Part shown: positions 57,177-64,000 of the stretch, one piece after another
Layout of the letters: each line of letters opens with the position of its first letter
Numbering within the stretch: position 1 is the first letter of the stretch
NCBI RefSeq assembly: GCF_014736495.1
Contig: NZ_MDUX01000008.1
Location: 23,352-87,351, forward strand
Direction: 5' to 3'
Source: Candidatus Dactylopiibacterium carminicum
Lineage (GTDB): Bacteria > Pseudomonadota > Gammaproteobacteria > Burkholderiales > Rhodocyclaceae
Length of the DNA stretch: 64,000 nucleotides
Made by a program: the position numbers and the translations under genes
The notes under the pieces: generated by a model
Told to the model about the DNA's origin: nothing
The model's database searches: none
The model's input: the letters and a program-made list of their open reading frames with translations, nothing else

Positions 57177-57758
57177 TCAGCGCACCAGCGTGGTCTGGAG
57201 GAAAACCTGGGTGTTGCGCGGGCCGTCGACGCGCACGCTGACCCGATAGACCGGGACGTATTCGGAGCCGGCCTTCTTGAGCCAGCTGGTGCCGCCGGTA
57301 TCGGAGTAACCGGGCACGTAAACACAGGTCGAGATGCTGAATTCGCCGGCACTGGCGCATTGGCGGTCGATCACGGTGCGGATGGTCACCCCGTTGTCCG
57401 AGATGTCGGTGCCGGCCATGCCGGCTGCGCTGTACTTGCTCGTGCTGAGCAGTACCTCCGGAATGCCTTTCGCATTGGAAGAAAGGATCGAGGCGGAATA
57501 GTTGATCGTGCCGATATTGGCCTCGCGCGCGCTGTCGTCGCTGAGCGCGCCGTTGTTGAAGGCTGCGATGGCCTTGGCCATGCCGCGTTCGCCCTGGTTG
57601 ACCAGGTCGCGCTTGAAGGCCAGGTTGCCCGAGAGCAGCAATGAGGTATCGAACGAGCGCAGCAGCGCGACCGAGGAGACCAGCAGGATCACCATCACCA
57701 GCAAGGTGACCAGCAGGATCATGCCGCGTTGGCGAGGAGGGGCGGGCATGGGGCGCAT
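57177..57758 (-). CDS. pilX: Minor pilin PilX
   Basis: A 193-residue PilX family pseudopilin-like protein. The hydrophobic N-terminal helix reads RQRGMILLVTLLVMVILLVS with SVALLRSFDTSLLLSGNLAF following, as in PilX. The globular part contains two Cys in RQCASAGEFSISTC that probably pair. The Gly of the prepilin peptidase site is RG-M. The ATG at 57758 has GGAG upstream and directly follows pilW; an in-frame ATG at 57749 is possible. Confidence 0.88.
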   Translation of the reverse strand: MRPMPAPPRQRGMILLVTLLVMVILLVSSVALLRSFDTSLLLSGNLAFKRDLVNQGERGMAKAIAAFNNGALSDDSAREANIGTINYSASILSSNAKGIPEVLLSTSKYSAAGMAGTDISDNGVTIRTVIDRQCASAGEFSISTCVYVPGYSDTGGTSWLKKAGSEYVPVYRVSVRVDGPRNTQVFLQTTLVR

Positions 57759-57761
57759 GGC

Positions 57762-58913
57762 TTACTCCAGCAGCATCAGGTTGCGCAGCGGCACGGTGAA
57801 TTCCTGCACGCGGTAGCGATAGCGGGTGTTGTCCGTGCCCAGGCTGGGGGAATAGGCAAGATCCGACCCCAGATCGCTGAACAGCGTCAGCGAATCCGGG
57901 CTCACCGTTTCCTTCTCCTTGAGATCCGTGCGCAGGATCAGCCCTACGCGCACGGCCTTGATGCGCGTGATGACACTGGCCGCAGCACTGGTGCCGGCGG
58001 TGAGCGCGGCATAGGCGTAGTCGCCCTCGGGGCGGCGCCAGCTGTCGATCTTGCCGTCGTCGTCGGTATCCAGCCCGTAGAGCGCGTGCAGCTCGAACAC
58101 GCCGGAGGCGATGGCCTGCCGTGGCGCGCTGCTGGTCTGCAGCAGGTCGTAGGTATACAGCGTGCTGTTGTCTCCCACGCCGAGCACGGCGAAACCGGGC
58201 GGATTGCCTTTGCCGGGATTGCCCAGGTTCAGCGCCACGGTCTGCTCGGTATAGGCCGCCAGGGATTGCGCGGCGATGCTGGCCTGGTGGTAGCTGCCGG
58301 CGAGCGGCAGGATGCTGGCGCCGCTTTCCGCAAAGCTGCTGCTGACCTGGGTGAGCATGCAGGGCACCGTGCCGCTGCTGCCGGTTTCCTGATCCACCAG
58401 CAGCAGGACGTCACTGGCCGCAAAGGCGCGCGTGTTCTTCAGGGGAAGCGATGCGCTGTCGGGATAGTCGCTGAGATAGGCGGGGGCTTCGGCCTTGCCC
58501 GCGGCGCCGCTCATCACCAGCAGCAGATCAGAGCCGCTGCCGCTATCCGTCGGGGTGCTGCCATCCTGCACGATCAGCACCGGGGCCAGCCGGAAGGTGG
58601 TATCCAGGCCGGCAAAGGGCGCAGGCAGCGCCGCCGCGCGGGGCAGGATGGTTTCGCCGCCCTTGGCGACCAGCAGCTGGCAGCCGAAGGCGAACTCCGC
58701 CGTCTGGGCAAAGCCCGAGCCGGCGCTGCGCAGCAGGTTGTCCAGCACCCAGGCGGCGTAGTTGCCGCTCTGGTTGAGATCGTTCACCGAGGTGGTGGTG
58801 CGCTTGTGGCCTTCGTAGCTGGCCACGGCGATGGTGAGCAGCGAGGCGATGACCAGCGAGACCATCAGTTCAATGAGAGTGACGCCCTGTTGGCGCCGGC
58901 CTGGCAGGCTCAT
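57762..58913 (-). CDS. pilW: Minor pilin PilW
   Basis: A 383-residue PilW family protein with a class III prepilin leader. It reads RQQGVTLIELMVSLVIASLL with the Gly/Val cleavage site and Glu5, then TIAVASYEGHKRTTTSVNDL. NYAAWVLDNLLRSAGSGFAQ is typical of PilW. The start, ATG 58913, overlaps the pilV stop (ATGA). It forms part of the pilus-priming complex with PilV, PilX, FimT and PilY1. Confidence 0.9.
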   Translation of the reverse strand: MSLPGRRQQGVTLIELMVSLVIASLLTIAVASYEGHKRTTTSVNDLNQSGNYAAWVLDNLLRSAGSGFAQTAEFAFGCQLLVAKGGETILPRAAALPAPFAGLDTTFRLAPVLIVQDGSTPTDSGSGSDLLLVMSGAAGKAEAPAYLSDYPDSASLPLKNTRAFAASDVLLLVDQETGSSGTVPCMLTQVSSSFAESGASILPLAGSYHQASIAAQSLAAYTEQTVALNLGNPGKGNPPGFAVLGVGDNSTLYTYDLLQTSSAPRQAIASGVFELHALYGLDTDDDGKIDSWRRPEGDYAYAALTAGTSAAASVITRIKAVRVGLILRTDLKEKETVSPDSLTLFSDLGSDLAYSPSLGTDNTRYRYRVQEFTVPLRNLMLLE

Positions 58914-59308
58914 GGGATCAGTACCTGCGTGGAATAAGTGTTGGCTTGCTCGTCGCTCTTGCGCCAGAGGGCTTTCCAGGTGACGGTGATGGTGGCGAGG
59001 CCGCTGCTGTCGACGCTGCAGGTGGCGCTGGCCGAGGGCAGGCCGCTGCCCGTTGCCTGTACGCGCGCCTGCCAAGTGCTGATCACGCCGCTGTCGAGCG
59101 AGGTGCTCTGGTTCTCCCACATCTGCGAGGCCAGTTCGTTGGCAAGCATTGCCGCGCGCGTGCGGTCCTCGGCGTCGACCGAGAACTGGGTGGACTTGGC
59201 CAGCAGGGCGACGATGCCCAGCACGCCCAGCGAAAACACCAGGATCGAAACCAGGGCTTCGAGCAGTGCGCTGCCCTGCTGTGCGGTCGGGCGCGGGGTG
59301 GCGTTCAT
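58910..59308 (-). CDS. pilV: Minor pilin PilV
   Basis: A 132-residue PilV family prepilin. The leader and helix are QQGSALLEALVSILVFSLGV with LGIVALLAKSTQFSVDAEDR after it, and the globular part has the internal disulfide candidates ATCSVDSSG. The ATG at 59308 overlaps the stop of the upstream fimT gene (ATGA); a second in-frame ATG, at 59317, is less likely. The short C-terminal part is normal for PilV. Confidence 0.88.
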   Translation of the reverse strand: MNATPRPTAQQGSALLEALVSILVFSLGVLGIVALLAKSTQFSVDAEDRTRAAMLANELASQMWENQSTSLDSGVISTWQARVQATGSGLPSASATCSVDSSGLATITVTWKALWRKSDEQANTYSTQVLIP

Positions 59309-59892
59309 GTCGCGCATCCGTCGGGCTGGGTGGACGACAGGGTCTTGGCCGGATCGCACAGGCGGACCCGACCGCCCAGGTAGGCCTCCACGCGCAACGG
59401 GCGGTCCGCGCCGACGGCGCTCAGATCGTAGGTGACGTAAGCATCGGGGAGCGTGCAGCTTGCACCCAGCCCGGTCGCCGTATTGCTGACCAGGCGCCCC
59501 AGCGAGTTGAAGCACAGCACGGCGTTGCCGGTGATGCTGACGGACTGGGTCGAGGCGATCTGTTCGCCACGCAGGAAAGTCCCGTTGGTTTCCTCCGCAT
59601 CGGTGAGAGGCAGTGTCTGCAGATACCAGTGCGCGGCATTGGCGCTGGGCGTGGCGTTGAGCGCCGGGGTGGCGGCGGTCAGTACGAAGACGGTCTGGCG
59701 ACCGCGCGAGACCGCCTCCCCTTGTGCCTGACGCAAGGCGTTCTGCAGGGCTTCACCCACGGAGCGCACGCGGCTGTTGGCCATCCAGGTCGACAGGTTG
59801 GGCACGGTCAGCAGGGTCAGGATGGCCAGGACCACGATCGTGATCATCAGCTCGATCAGCGTGAAGCCCGGTGCCCGGCGCGGCCTCAGCAC
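59305..59892 (-). CDS. fimT: GspH/FimT-family pseudopilin
   Basis: A 195-residue GspH/FimT domain protein. The prepilin leader reads [20 protein letters not shown] and then [40 protein letters not shown] is the GspH-type segment. The start codon is a GTG at 59892 that overlaps the pilE-like stop (GTGCTGA), so the two are coupled. Two C-terminal Cys (RLCDPAKT and DGCAT) may pair. It is the second gene of the operon. Confidence 0.88.
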   Translation of the reverse strand: MLRPRRAPGFTLIELMITIVVLAILTLLTVPNLSTWMANSRVRSVGEALQNALRQAQGEAVSRGRQTVFVLTAATPALNATPSANAAHWYLQTLPLTDAEETNGTFLRGEQIASTQSVSITGNAVLCFNSLGRLVSNTATGLGASCTLPDAYVTYDLSAVGADRPLRVEAYLGGRVRLCDPAKTLSSTQPDGCAT

Positions 59893-60341
59893 GATTGCCC
59901 CTTGCGCTGCACCCAGCAGCCGCTCTGGGTGCTGCCCCAGCCGGAAGGCAGGCCGGTGGTGGCCATGCTGCCATTCTGGTCGATGGTGTAGGCGAAGCCG
60001 GCAGTCTGGCCGCTACCGGTGGCGGTGATGGTGTAGGTGGTGTCGGTCAGCGAGCACGAGATCGTGAAGGTGCCGGCGGTCTGGTTCGCACTGCTCTTGC
60101 AGGGGGCCGTATAGCTGCCGGAGGTGAGATAGGTCCGGTTGTCCTGATAGTGCTGCTCCATCTTCGCGCGCAGGGTGGACAGCGCATTCGTGGCGTCGAT
60201 GAGCCGGCTGCGGGTGACGTAATCCTGATAGGCAGGATAGGCGATTGCCGCCAGCACCCCGATGATGGCGACCGTGATCATCAGCTCCACGAGGGTGAAG
60301 CCGGCGTGGCGTGCGGATGGTTGGGGGCGGGCGGCATGCAT
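59886..60341 (-). CDS. pilE: PilE-type type IV pilin-like protein
   Basis: A 151-residue type IV pilin family protein. The prepilin-peptidase site and helix are [20 protein letters not shown] with [20 protein letters not shown] following. Cys residues in YTAPCKSSA and TISCSLTD and at the C-terminus ([12 protein letters not shown]) suggest one or two disulfides. In similar clusters PilE is a minor pilin. AGGAG is found about 9 nt before the ATG. It is the first gene of the minor-pilin operon. Confidence 0.9.
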   Translation of the reverse strand: MHAARPQPSARHAGFTLVELMITVAIIGVLAAIAYPAYQDYVTRSRLIDATNALSTLRAKMEQHYQDNRTYLTSGSYTAPCKSSANQTAGTFTISCSLTDTTYTITATGSGQTAGFAYTIDQNGSMATTGLPSGWGSTQSGCWVQRKGQSC

Positions 60342-60581
60342 TGCGGCGGACTCCTGGCTGTGACTGGAGGCGCCGCCTTGTCACGGCCTGCACGGAGAGC
60401 CCGGCGCCGGACATGGCGGCGGACCACCATGTAGGCAGGATTGAGGCATGCCGACTTATGAAACAGGATCAATAGAAGAAAATTCCGCTCTATCGCCGTT
60501 TATCTCCGTCGAGCGGAGGGCGGTGGCGCCCATCCCGCCGACGCCGATCCGCCCCGTCCGCGTCGGTGGCAAACGACCCTG
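60342..60581. other. 240-bp gap that should hold the pilin operon promoter
   Basis: No gene is supported here. It lies between the pilE start (leftward) and the 3' end of the DsbA-like gene (also leftward). No clear -10/-35 or sigma-54 element was recognised. The stretch 60460-60490 is AT-rich and is the best candidate for a promoter region. Confidence 0.4.
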
Positions 60582-61277
60582 TCAGATGGCGCAGCCGTCC
60601 GGCCCGCATTGCGCAATCGTCGTCGTGGCCTGGCTTTGCAGGCCGAGTTGCGCGCGCAGCGCGGCGGCGAACTCCGTCGGGCGGCCGAGCCATTCGCCTG
60701 CCTCGACGCGCGTCAGCGTGCCATCGCCGGCTTCCAGCGCCAGGGTCGGAAAGCCCTGGCCGCCAACGCGTGCCAGCCATTCGCGGCTGCTGTGGAAATG
60801 CTGCGACGTGGGGCCGTTTTCAAGCGCGGCGTAGCGGGCGTCGAAGGCTTCGGCATCCAGGCCGAGCTGTTGCGCCAGCGCGTTGATGACTTCGCGCTCC
60901 GCGATGCGCCGGCCTTCCACGTAATGCGTGTGCTGCAGAGCGTGCAGCATCTCCAGCCCGCGTCCGGCGAGTGCTTCGGCGGCGAGGATGGCGGTGGCTG
61001 GTGGCGCCGAATCCATGACCGCCGTGGTATCGCGCAGCAGCCCCTCGAAATAGGCTTCGCCGAAGGGCTGGCCGCTCAATTGGGCGATGCGGCGGTCGTG
61101 CGGCATCACGTAATCGCGCCATTGCGGCGTGATGGCGCGGCGGTTCGCGCCGGCCAGCATGCCGCCCGCGTGCAGGGCCAGCTTCAGGCCTTCCACACCA
61201 TGCGCGGCGTCGATCAGCGGAGCTGCGGCGTAGCACCAGCCGCAAAGCGGGTCATAGATGTAATGCAGGGTATTCAT
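60582..61277 (-). CDS. DsbA-family (FrnE-like) thioredoxin-fold oxidoreductase
   Basis: A 231-residue cytosolic DsbA-like protein without a signal peptide. The active site CxxC is in YDPLCGWCYAAAPL near residues 12-15. A helical insert contains ALAGRGLEMLHALQHTHYVE, and the cis-Pro region is near GGQGFPTLALEAGDG. The C-terminus has a further QCGPDGCAI pair. It is related to FrnE/2-hydroxychromene isomerase-like proteins. AGGAAG precedes the ATG at 61277. The substrate is unknown. Confidence 0.88.
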   Translation of the reverse strand: MNTLHYIYDPLCGWCYAAAPLIDAAHGVEGLKLALHAGGMLAGANRRAITPQWRDYVMPHDRRIAQLSGQPFGEAYFEGLLRDTTAVMDSAPPATAILAAEALAGRGLEMLHALQHTHYVEGRRIAEREVINALAQQLGLDAEAFDARYAALENGPTSQHFHSSREWLARVGGQGFPTLALEAGDGTLTRVEAGEWLGRPTEFAAALRAQLGLQSQATTTIAQCGPDGCAI

Positions 61278-61352
61278 GGGGCTTCCTTTCTCTGTCGGGC
61301 GTACCGCCTGGGTGCCGCAGCGGCACCCAGGCGTTTCATCGTTCCGAAGCAT

Positions 61353-62234
61353 TCATTGTGGCCACTTCATCCCGCCCTTGATCACCTTGGCCGAAAGCTC
61401 CAGCGAAGCCGGCTCGCCGAGCGAGGGATAGCGGGCCTTGAGACTGGTGATCAGTTCGTTCGAATCCTTCGCATGCGCGGCGGCGTCCTCGAATGCCTTC
61501 AGATACTCGGCGGTGAAGGCCACGGCCCCCAGCCCTGCGGGGATTTCGCCCAGATAGTGCCCGGGCACCACGGCGGCCGGTTGCAGGGCGGCGATGCCCT
61601 TGAGCGTGGCCTGCCAGTCCTGGCGGGATTGCGCGCTCTGCGTATCTGCCACCCAGACGTGGATGCCGCTGGACACCACGACGCCGCCGGCCACGGTCTT
61701 CAACGAAGGAATCCACAGGTAGCTGCGTTCGGGGCTGGGGCCGGTCAGACCCTTGATCTCGATGCGCTGGCCTTCGAGGCTGAGGCTGTCACCCGCGATC
61801 GCTTCGGGCAGCACCAGTTTCCCAGGCGCGTTCTGTTTCAGGATCGGCCCCCAGTAGGCGAGCTTGCCGTCCATGCTTTCCTTGATGTGTGCCACGGTCT
61901 GCGCGGTGGCGAGCACGCGGGCGGCGGGGAAGGCGGCCTTGAGGGTATCCAGGCCGAAGTAGTAATCCGGGTCGCTGTGGCTGATGTAGATGGCCTTGAG
62001 CGTCTTGCCACCGGCGCGCAGTTTCGCCACCAGTGCCTCGGCATCGTCGCGCTGGAACTGGGCATCGATCAGAATCGCCTCGCGAGCGCCGCTGACGATG
62101 ACCGAGCTGACCGGGAACATGGATTTTTCACCGGGATTGAACACTTCCAGTTGCAGGGGCTGGGCGCTATGGGCCAGCGGCATCAGGGTGGTGAAACCCA
62201 GGGCGGCGGCGGTGAAGAGCTTGCGGGCTTGCAT
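61353..62234 (-). CDS. Metallo-beta-lactamase-fold hydrolase with an altered metal motif
   Basis: A 293-residue secreted protein. The signal peptide is KLFTAAALGFTTLMPLAHSA. The MBL fold is clear: SSVIVSGAREAILIDAQFQR, then AIYISHSDPDYYFGLDTLKA, and VVPGHYLGE later. The HxHxDH motif is replaced by HSDPDYY, seen in a subgroup of quinoprotein-associated and related MBL proteins, so metal binding may differ. The ATG at 62234 gives the signal peptide. The gene is divergent from a LysR regulator that probably controls it. Confidence 0.85.
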   Translation of the reverse strand: MQARKLFTAAALGFTTLMPLAHSAQPLQLEVFNPGEKSMFPVSSVIVSGAREAILIDAQFQRDDAEALVAKLRAGGKTLKAIYISHSDPDYYFGLDTLKAAFPAARVLATAQTVAHIKESMDGKLAYWGPILKQNAPGKLVLPEAIAGDSLSLEGQRIEIKGLTGPSPERSYLWIPSLKTVAGGVVVSSGIHVWVADTQSAQSRQDWQATLKGIAALQPAAVVPGHYLGEIPAGLGAVAFTAEYLKAFEDAAAHAKDSNELITSLKARYPSLGEPASLELSAKVIKGGMKWPQ

Positions 62235-62273
62235 GAAGAGACTCCTTGTGTGCAGGTTGTGATGTGCCTGCAG

Positions 62274-62326
62274 ATTAGGGCTCGCCACCTGTGCGATAAA
62301 CGGCCTAATATGCAATGAATTGTTGC
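62274..62326. promoter_or_regulatory. Inverted repeats between the MBL gene and the LysR gene
   Basis: ATTAGG (62274-62279) and CCTAAT (62304-62309) are inverted 24 bp apart. GCAA (62312-62315) and TTGC (62323-62326) flank TGAATTG. LysR regulators usually bind such dyads in the divergent gap. The evidence is the position and symmetry only. Confidence 0.45.
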
Positions 62327-62341
62327 TCGAATCGGACATAT

Positions 62342-63226
62342 ATGGATCGCATCCTGGCGGCGCGGGTCTTCGTGAGCATTGCCGAGCGCGGCAGCCTGAC
62401 CGCGAGCGCCGAGGCCCTGGAAATGTCGCGCGCAATGGTCACGCGCTATCTCGGCGAGATGGAAGCCTGGGCCGGCGCGCGCCTGTTCCACCGCAGCACG
62501 CGGCGCATCAGCCTGACGGCGGCGGGCGAGGCCACCCTGGCGCGTTGCCGCGAGATGCTGTCCCTGGCGGATCAGGTGCCGTGGGTGGGCGATGCGCTGA
62601 GCGAGGAGCCGCGCGGCATCCTGCGCATCGCCTGTGCCCAGTCGCTGGCGCAGGCCTCGCTGGCTGGCGCCGTGGCGGCCTTCCTGCAGCGCCATCCACA
62701 GGCCGCCGTGGATCTGCAGATCGGCAACAAGGCGGTGAACCTGGTGGAAGACCGCATCGACCTTGCCATCCGCATCACCAACCAGCTGGACCCCGGCATC
62801 ATCGCCCGGCGCCTCGGCGAATGCCCGTCGGTGGTCTGCGCCTCTTCGGCCTACCTGCGTGCGCACGGCACGCCCACGCGTATCGAAGCACTGGCCGGGC
62901 ACAACTGCCTTACCTACGCCTACTTCGGCAAGAGCCTGTGGCATTTCGAGCAGGCGGGCGAGGCTGTCAGCGTGCCGGTGAGCGGCAACCTCAGCGCCAA
63001 CGAATCCGTGGTGCTGCTGCAGGCCGCCGTGGAGGGCGCGGGCATCACATTGCAGCCCGTGTTCTCGGCTGCGCCGCTGATCGCCAGCGGGCAACTGGTG
63101 GCGCTGCTGCCCCGGGCACGGCCGCAGACGCTGGGCATCCACGGCCTCTACACCTCGCGGGAACACCAGACAGCCCTGCTGCGCACGATGCTGGATTTCC
63201 TGGTGGCGTGGTTTGCGGCGGGGTGA
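62342..63226 (+). CDS. LysR-family transcriptional regulator
   Basis: A 294-residue LysR regulator of the CrgA/PA type. The N-terminal helix-turn-helix reads FVSIAERGSLTASAEALEMS with RAMVTRYLGEME after it. The effector domain begins GILRIACAQSLAQASLAG. It is divergent from the MBL-fold gene, 107 bp away, so it probably regulates that gene and its own. The ATG at 62342 is preferred over an upstream frame start at 62315. Confidence 0.92.
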   Translation: MDRILAARVFVSIAERGSLTASAEALEMSRAMVTRYLGEMEAWAGARLFHRSTRRISLTAAGEATLARCREMLSLADQVPWVGDALSEEPRGILRIACAQSLAQASLAGAVAAFLQRHPQAAVDLQIGNKAVNLVEDRIDLAIRITNQLDPGIIARRLGECPSVVCASSAYLRAHGTPTRIEALAGHNCLTYAYFGKSLWHFEQAGEAVSVPVSGNLSANESVVLLQAAVEGAGITLQPVFSAAPLIASGQLVALLPRARPQTLGIHGLYTSREHQTALLRTMLDFLVAWFAAG

Positions 63227-63564
63227 GCTGCGGGGCAGGCCGTTGTGGATGGGGCTCTGCGGGATGCTCTGGAATGGAGAGCGGAAGAGAGCGGTCTGAA
63301 TATGCGGTCCGGAAGACTGAAGTATCCGGGCCCGGGCGGCCAAGCCATCAGCTATGTGTGGGCTTTTGCGTCTTCTCTTGGGCGGTGATCTGGATGACCG
63401 CTCAATACTTCGGATTCAACCGAAACCTGCCCGACAACATACGGAAGCGAATCGGCTGAAGCGGACCGTCAGTGATCTGCTTATCAGCGACAGCAGCCGA
63501 CCCGTTGCGGACAGCCAAGCTCTAGGAAAGCAGACGTCCCTCTCGACTGCAAAGTTATGCGTAT
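63227..63564. other. 338-bp gap before the IS element, nothing recognised
   Basis: No convincing gene, repeat or RNA was recognised between the LysR stop and the left end of the IS element. Base composition is lower in GC than in the neighbouring genes towards the right. Fragments of older mobile DNA are possible but were not identified. Confidence 0.4.
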
Positions 63565-63627
63565 TGAATCGCCCCCGGTTCACTAGACACTTCGAAGCCT
63601 TAAGCTGGCAACCAAGTGGAGGTGTCT

Positions 63628-63906
63628 ATGAGTAGCAAGCGATACACGGAAGAGTTCAAGATTGAAGCGGTCAAGCAAGTGACCGATCGCGGACATAGCG
63701 TTGCGGACGTTGCCGGGCGACTGGATGTGAGCATCCACAGTCTGTACGCATGGATCAAGCGCTACAGCCTGACGCCGCAGGAGCGTCAAACGCAGGATAG
63801 CCAAGAGGACGAGTTACGTCGGCTACGAGCCGAGCTCAAGCGGGTAACCGAGGAGCGCGACATCCTAAAAAAGGCCACAGCGTACTTTGCCAAGCAGTCC
63901 GGGTAA
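63628..63906 (+). CDS. IS3-family transposase OrfA
   Basis: A 92-residue OrfA. The helix-turn-helix reads SKRYTEEFKIEAVKQVTDRG with RLDVSIHSLYAWIKRYSL, followed by a leucine-zipper-like segment (DELRRLRAELKRVTEERDIL). Near the end, A-AAA-AAG at 63867-63873 is a typical slippery heptamer for -1 frameshifting into orfB. GTGGAGGTG precedes the ATG at 63628. Confidence 0.93.
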   Translation: MSSKRYTEEFKIEAVKQVTDRGHSVADVAGRLDVSIHSLYAWIKRYSLTPQERQTQDSQEDELRRLRAELKRVTEERDILKKATAYFAKQSG

Positions 63907-64000
63907 GGTACGCCTTCATCGAAGCGCATCAGAACGTCTGGCCAATCCGACGCATGTGCAAGGTCATGCGGGTCCATCCGAGTGGGTACTACGCCTGGCA
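63873..64000 (+). CDS. IS3-family transposase OrfB, N-terminal fragment
   Basis: The -1 frame after the slippery heptamer is open to the window edge: VRYAFIEAHQNVWPIRRMCK then VMRVHPSGYYAW, the conserved start of the IS3 DDE transposase (rve) region. The catalytic DDE residues lie beyond the window. It would be expressed as an OrfAB fusion by programmed frameshifting. Confidence 0.85.

Larger units (their letters stand above)
63565..64000 (+). mobile_element. IS3-family insertion sequence, left part
   Basis: Candidate left terminal repeat TGAATCGCCCCCGGTTCACT begins at about 63565. A short leader and the IS3 transposase orfA and the start of orfB follow. The right half is beyond the window. 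The IR is inferred from its TG start and its place 63 bp before orfA. Confidence 0.8.

Noticed and set aside
54982..57249. A 755-codon frame on the plus strand across pilY1.
   Set aside because: Shadow of pilY1; Gly/Ala/Arg-rich with no motifs.
63354..63635. A 93-codon frame before the IS element.
   Set aside because: It crosses the IS end into the transposase leader, with no ribosome-binding site and no family resemblance.

Overview
The window is high-GC DNA from a proteobacterium, most likely a diazotrophic betaproteobacterium of the Rhodocyclales/Nitrosomonadales type. This rests on gene content and gene order: nifV-nifW-nifZ-nifM, metR/metE, urtABCDE with ureDAJBCEFG, a fimT-pilV-pilW-pilX-pilY1-pilE minor-pilin operon, and secA beside dciA. 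No rRNA, tRNA or CRISPR array was found. About 87 features are listed, and genes are densely packed on both strands.

Layout. 0-4.7 kb (minus strand): a DUF480 fragment, a broken RluA-type pseudouridine synthase, thiD, a DUF2062 membrane protein and rlhA. 4.9-7.8 kb: nifVWZM behind a textbook sigma-54 promoter, with nifM frameshifted. 7.8-10.7 kb: an orphan amidase effector/immunity-like pair, an HD hydrolase, and a DUF559 nuclease gene between direct repeats. 10.7-16.1 kb: metR, metE, glyA and folB (one-carbon metabolism). 16.2-20.6 kb: a sensor kinase whose input domain is an entire NCS1-type permease, followed by its LuxR-type response regulator. 20.7-26.0 kb: a DMT permease, a GGDEF-hemerythrin protein, an unknown duplicated-domain zinc-ribbon protein, an SBF-type transporter and an SRPBCC protein. 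26.1-39.1 kb: urea ABC transporter and urease. 39.2-45 kb: secA, dciA, uvrC, pgsA. 45-52.6 kb: a copper/silver efflux operon of the Cus type. 52.6-60.3 kb: a type IV pilus minor-pilin operon ending in a TonB-like gene. 60.6-63.2 kb: a DsbA-like protein, a metallo-beta-lactamase-fold protein and a divergent LysR regulator. 63.57 kb to the end: the left part of an IS3-family element.

Two results stand out. First, a 16-bp motif, TACGCA-N3-TGACGTA, occurs upstream of both the permease-kinase gene and urtA. At urtA it abuts a plausible -35/-10 pair. This links the kinase/LuxR pair to urea uptake as a candidate regulatory circuit. Second, the urea module carries many lesions: in-frame stops in urtC, ureD, ureE and ureG, a +1 frameshift in ureC, and an in-frame palindromic repeat inside ureC. 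Other repeats sit in most ure intergenic gaps. ureA, ureJ, ureB, ureF, urtA, urtB, urtD and urtE read as intact. Either urea use is being lost here or the assembly has many single-base errors; raw reads would decide. The RluA-like gene and nifM carry similar single lesions.

At least three families of short palindromic repeats are scattered through the intergenic regions: CCCTCTCCC-type, GTCATTCC-type and TAGGGTGCGC-type.
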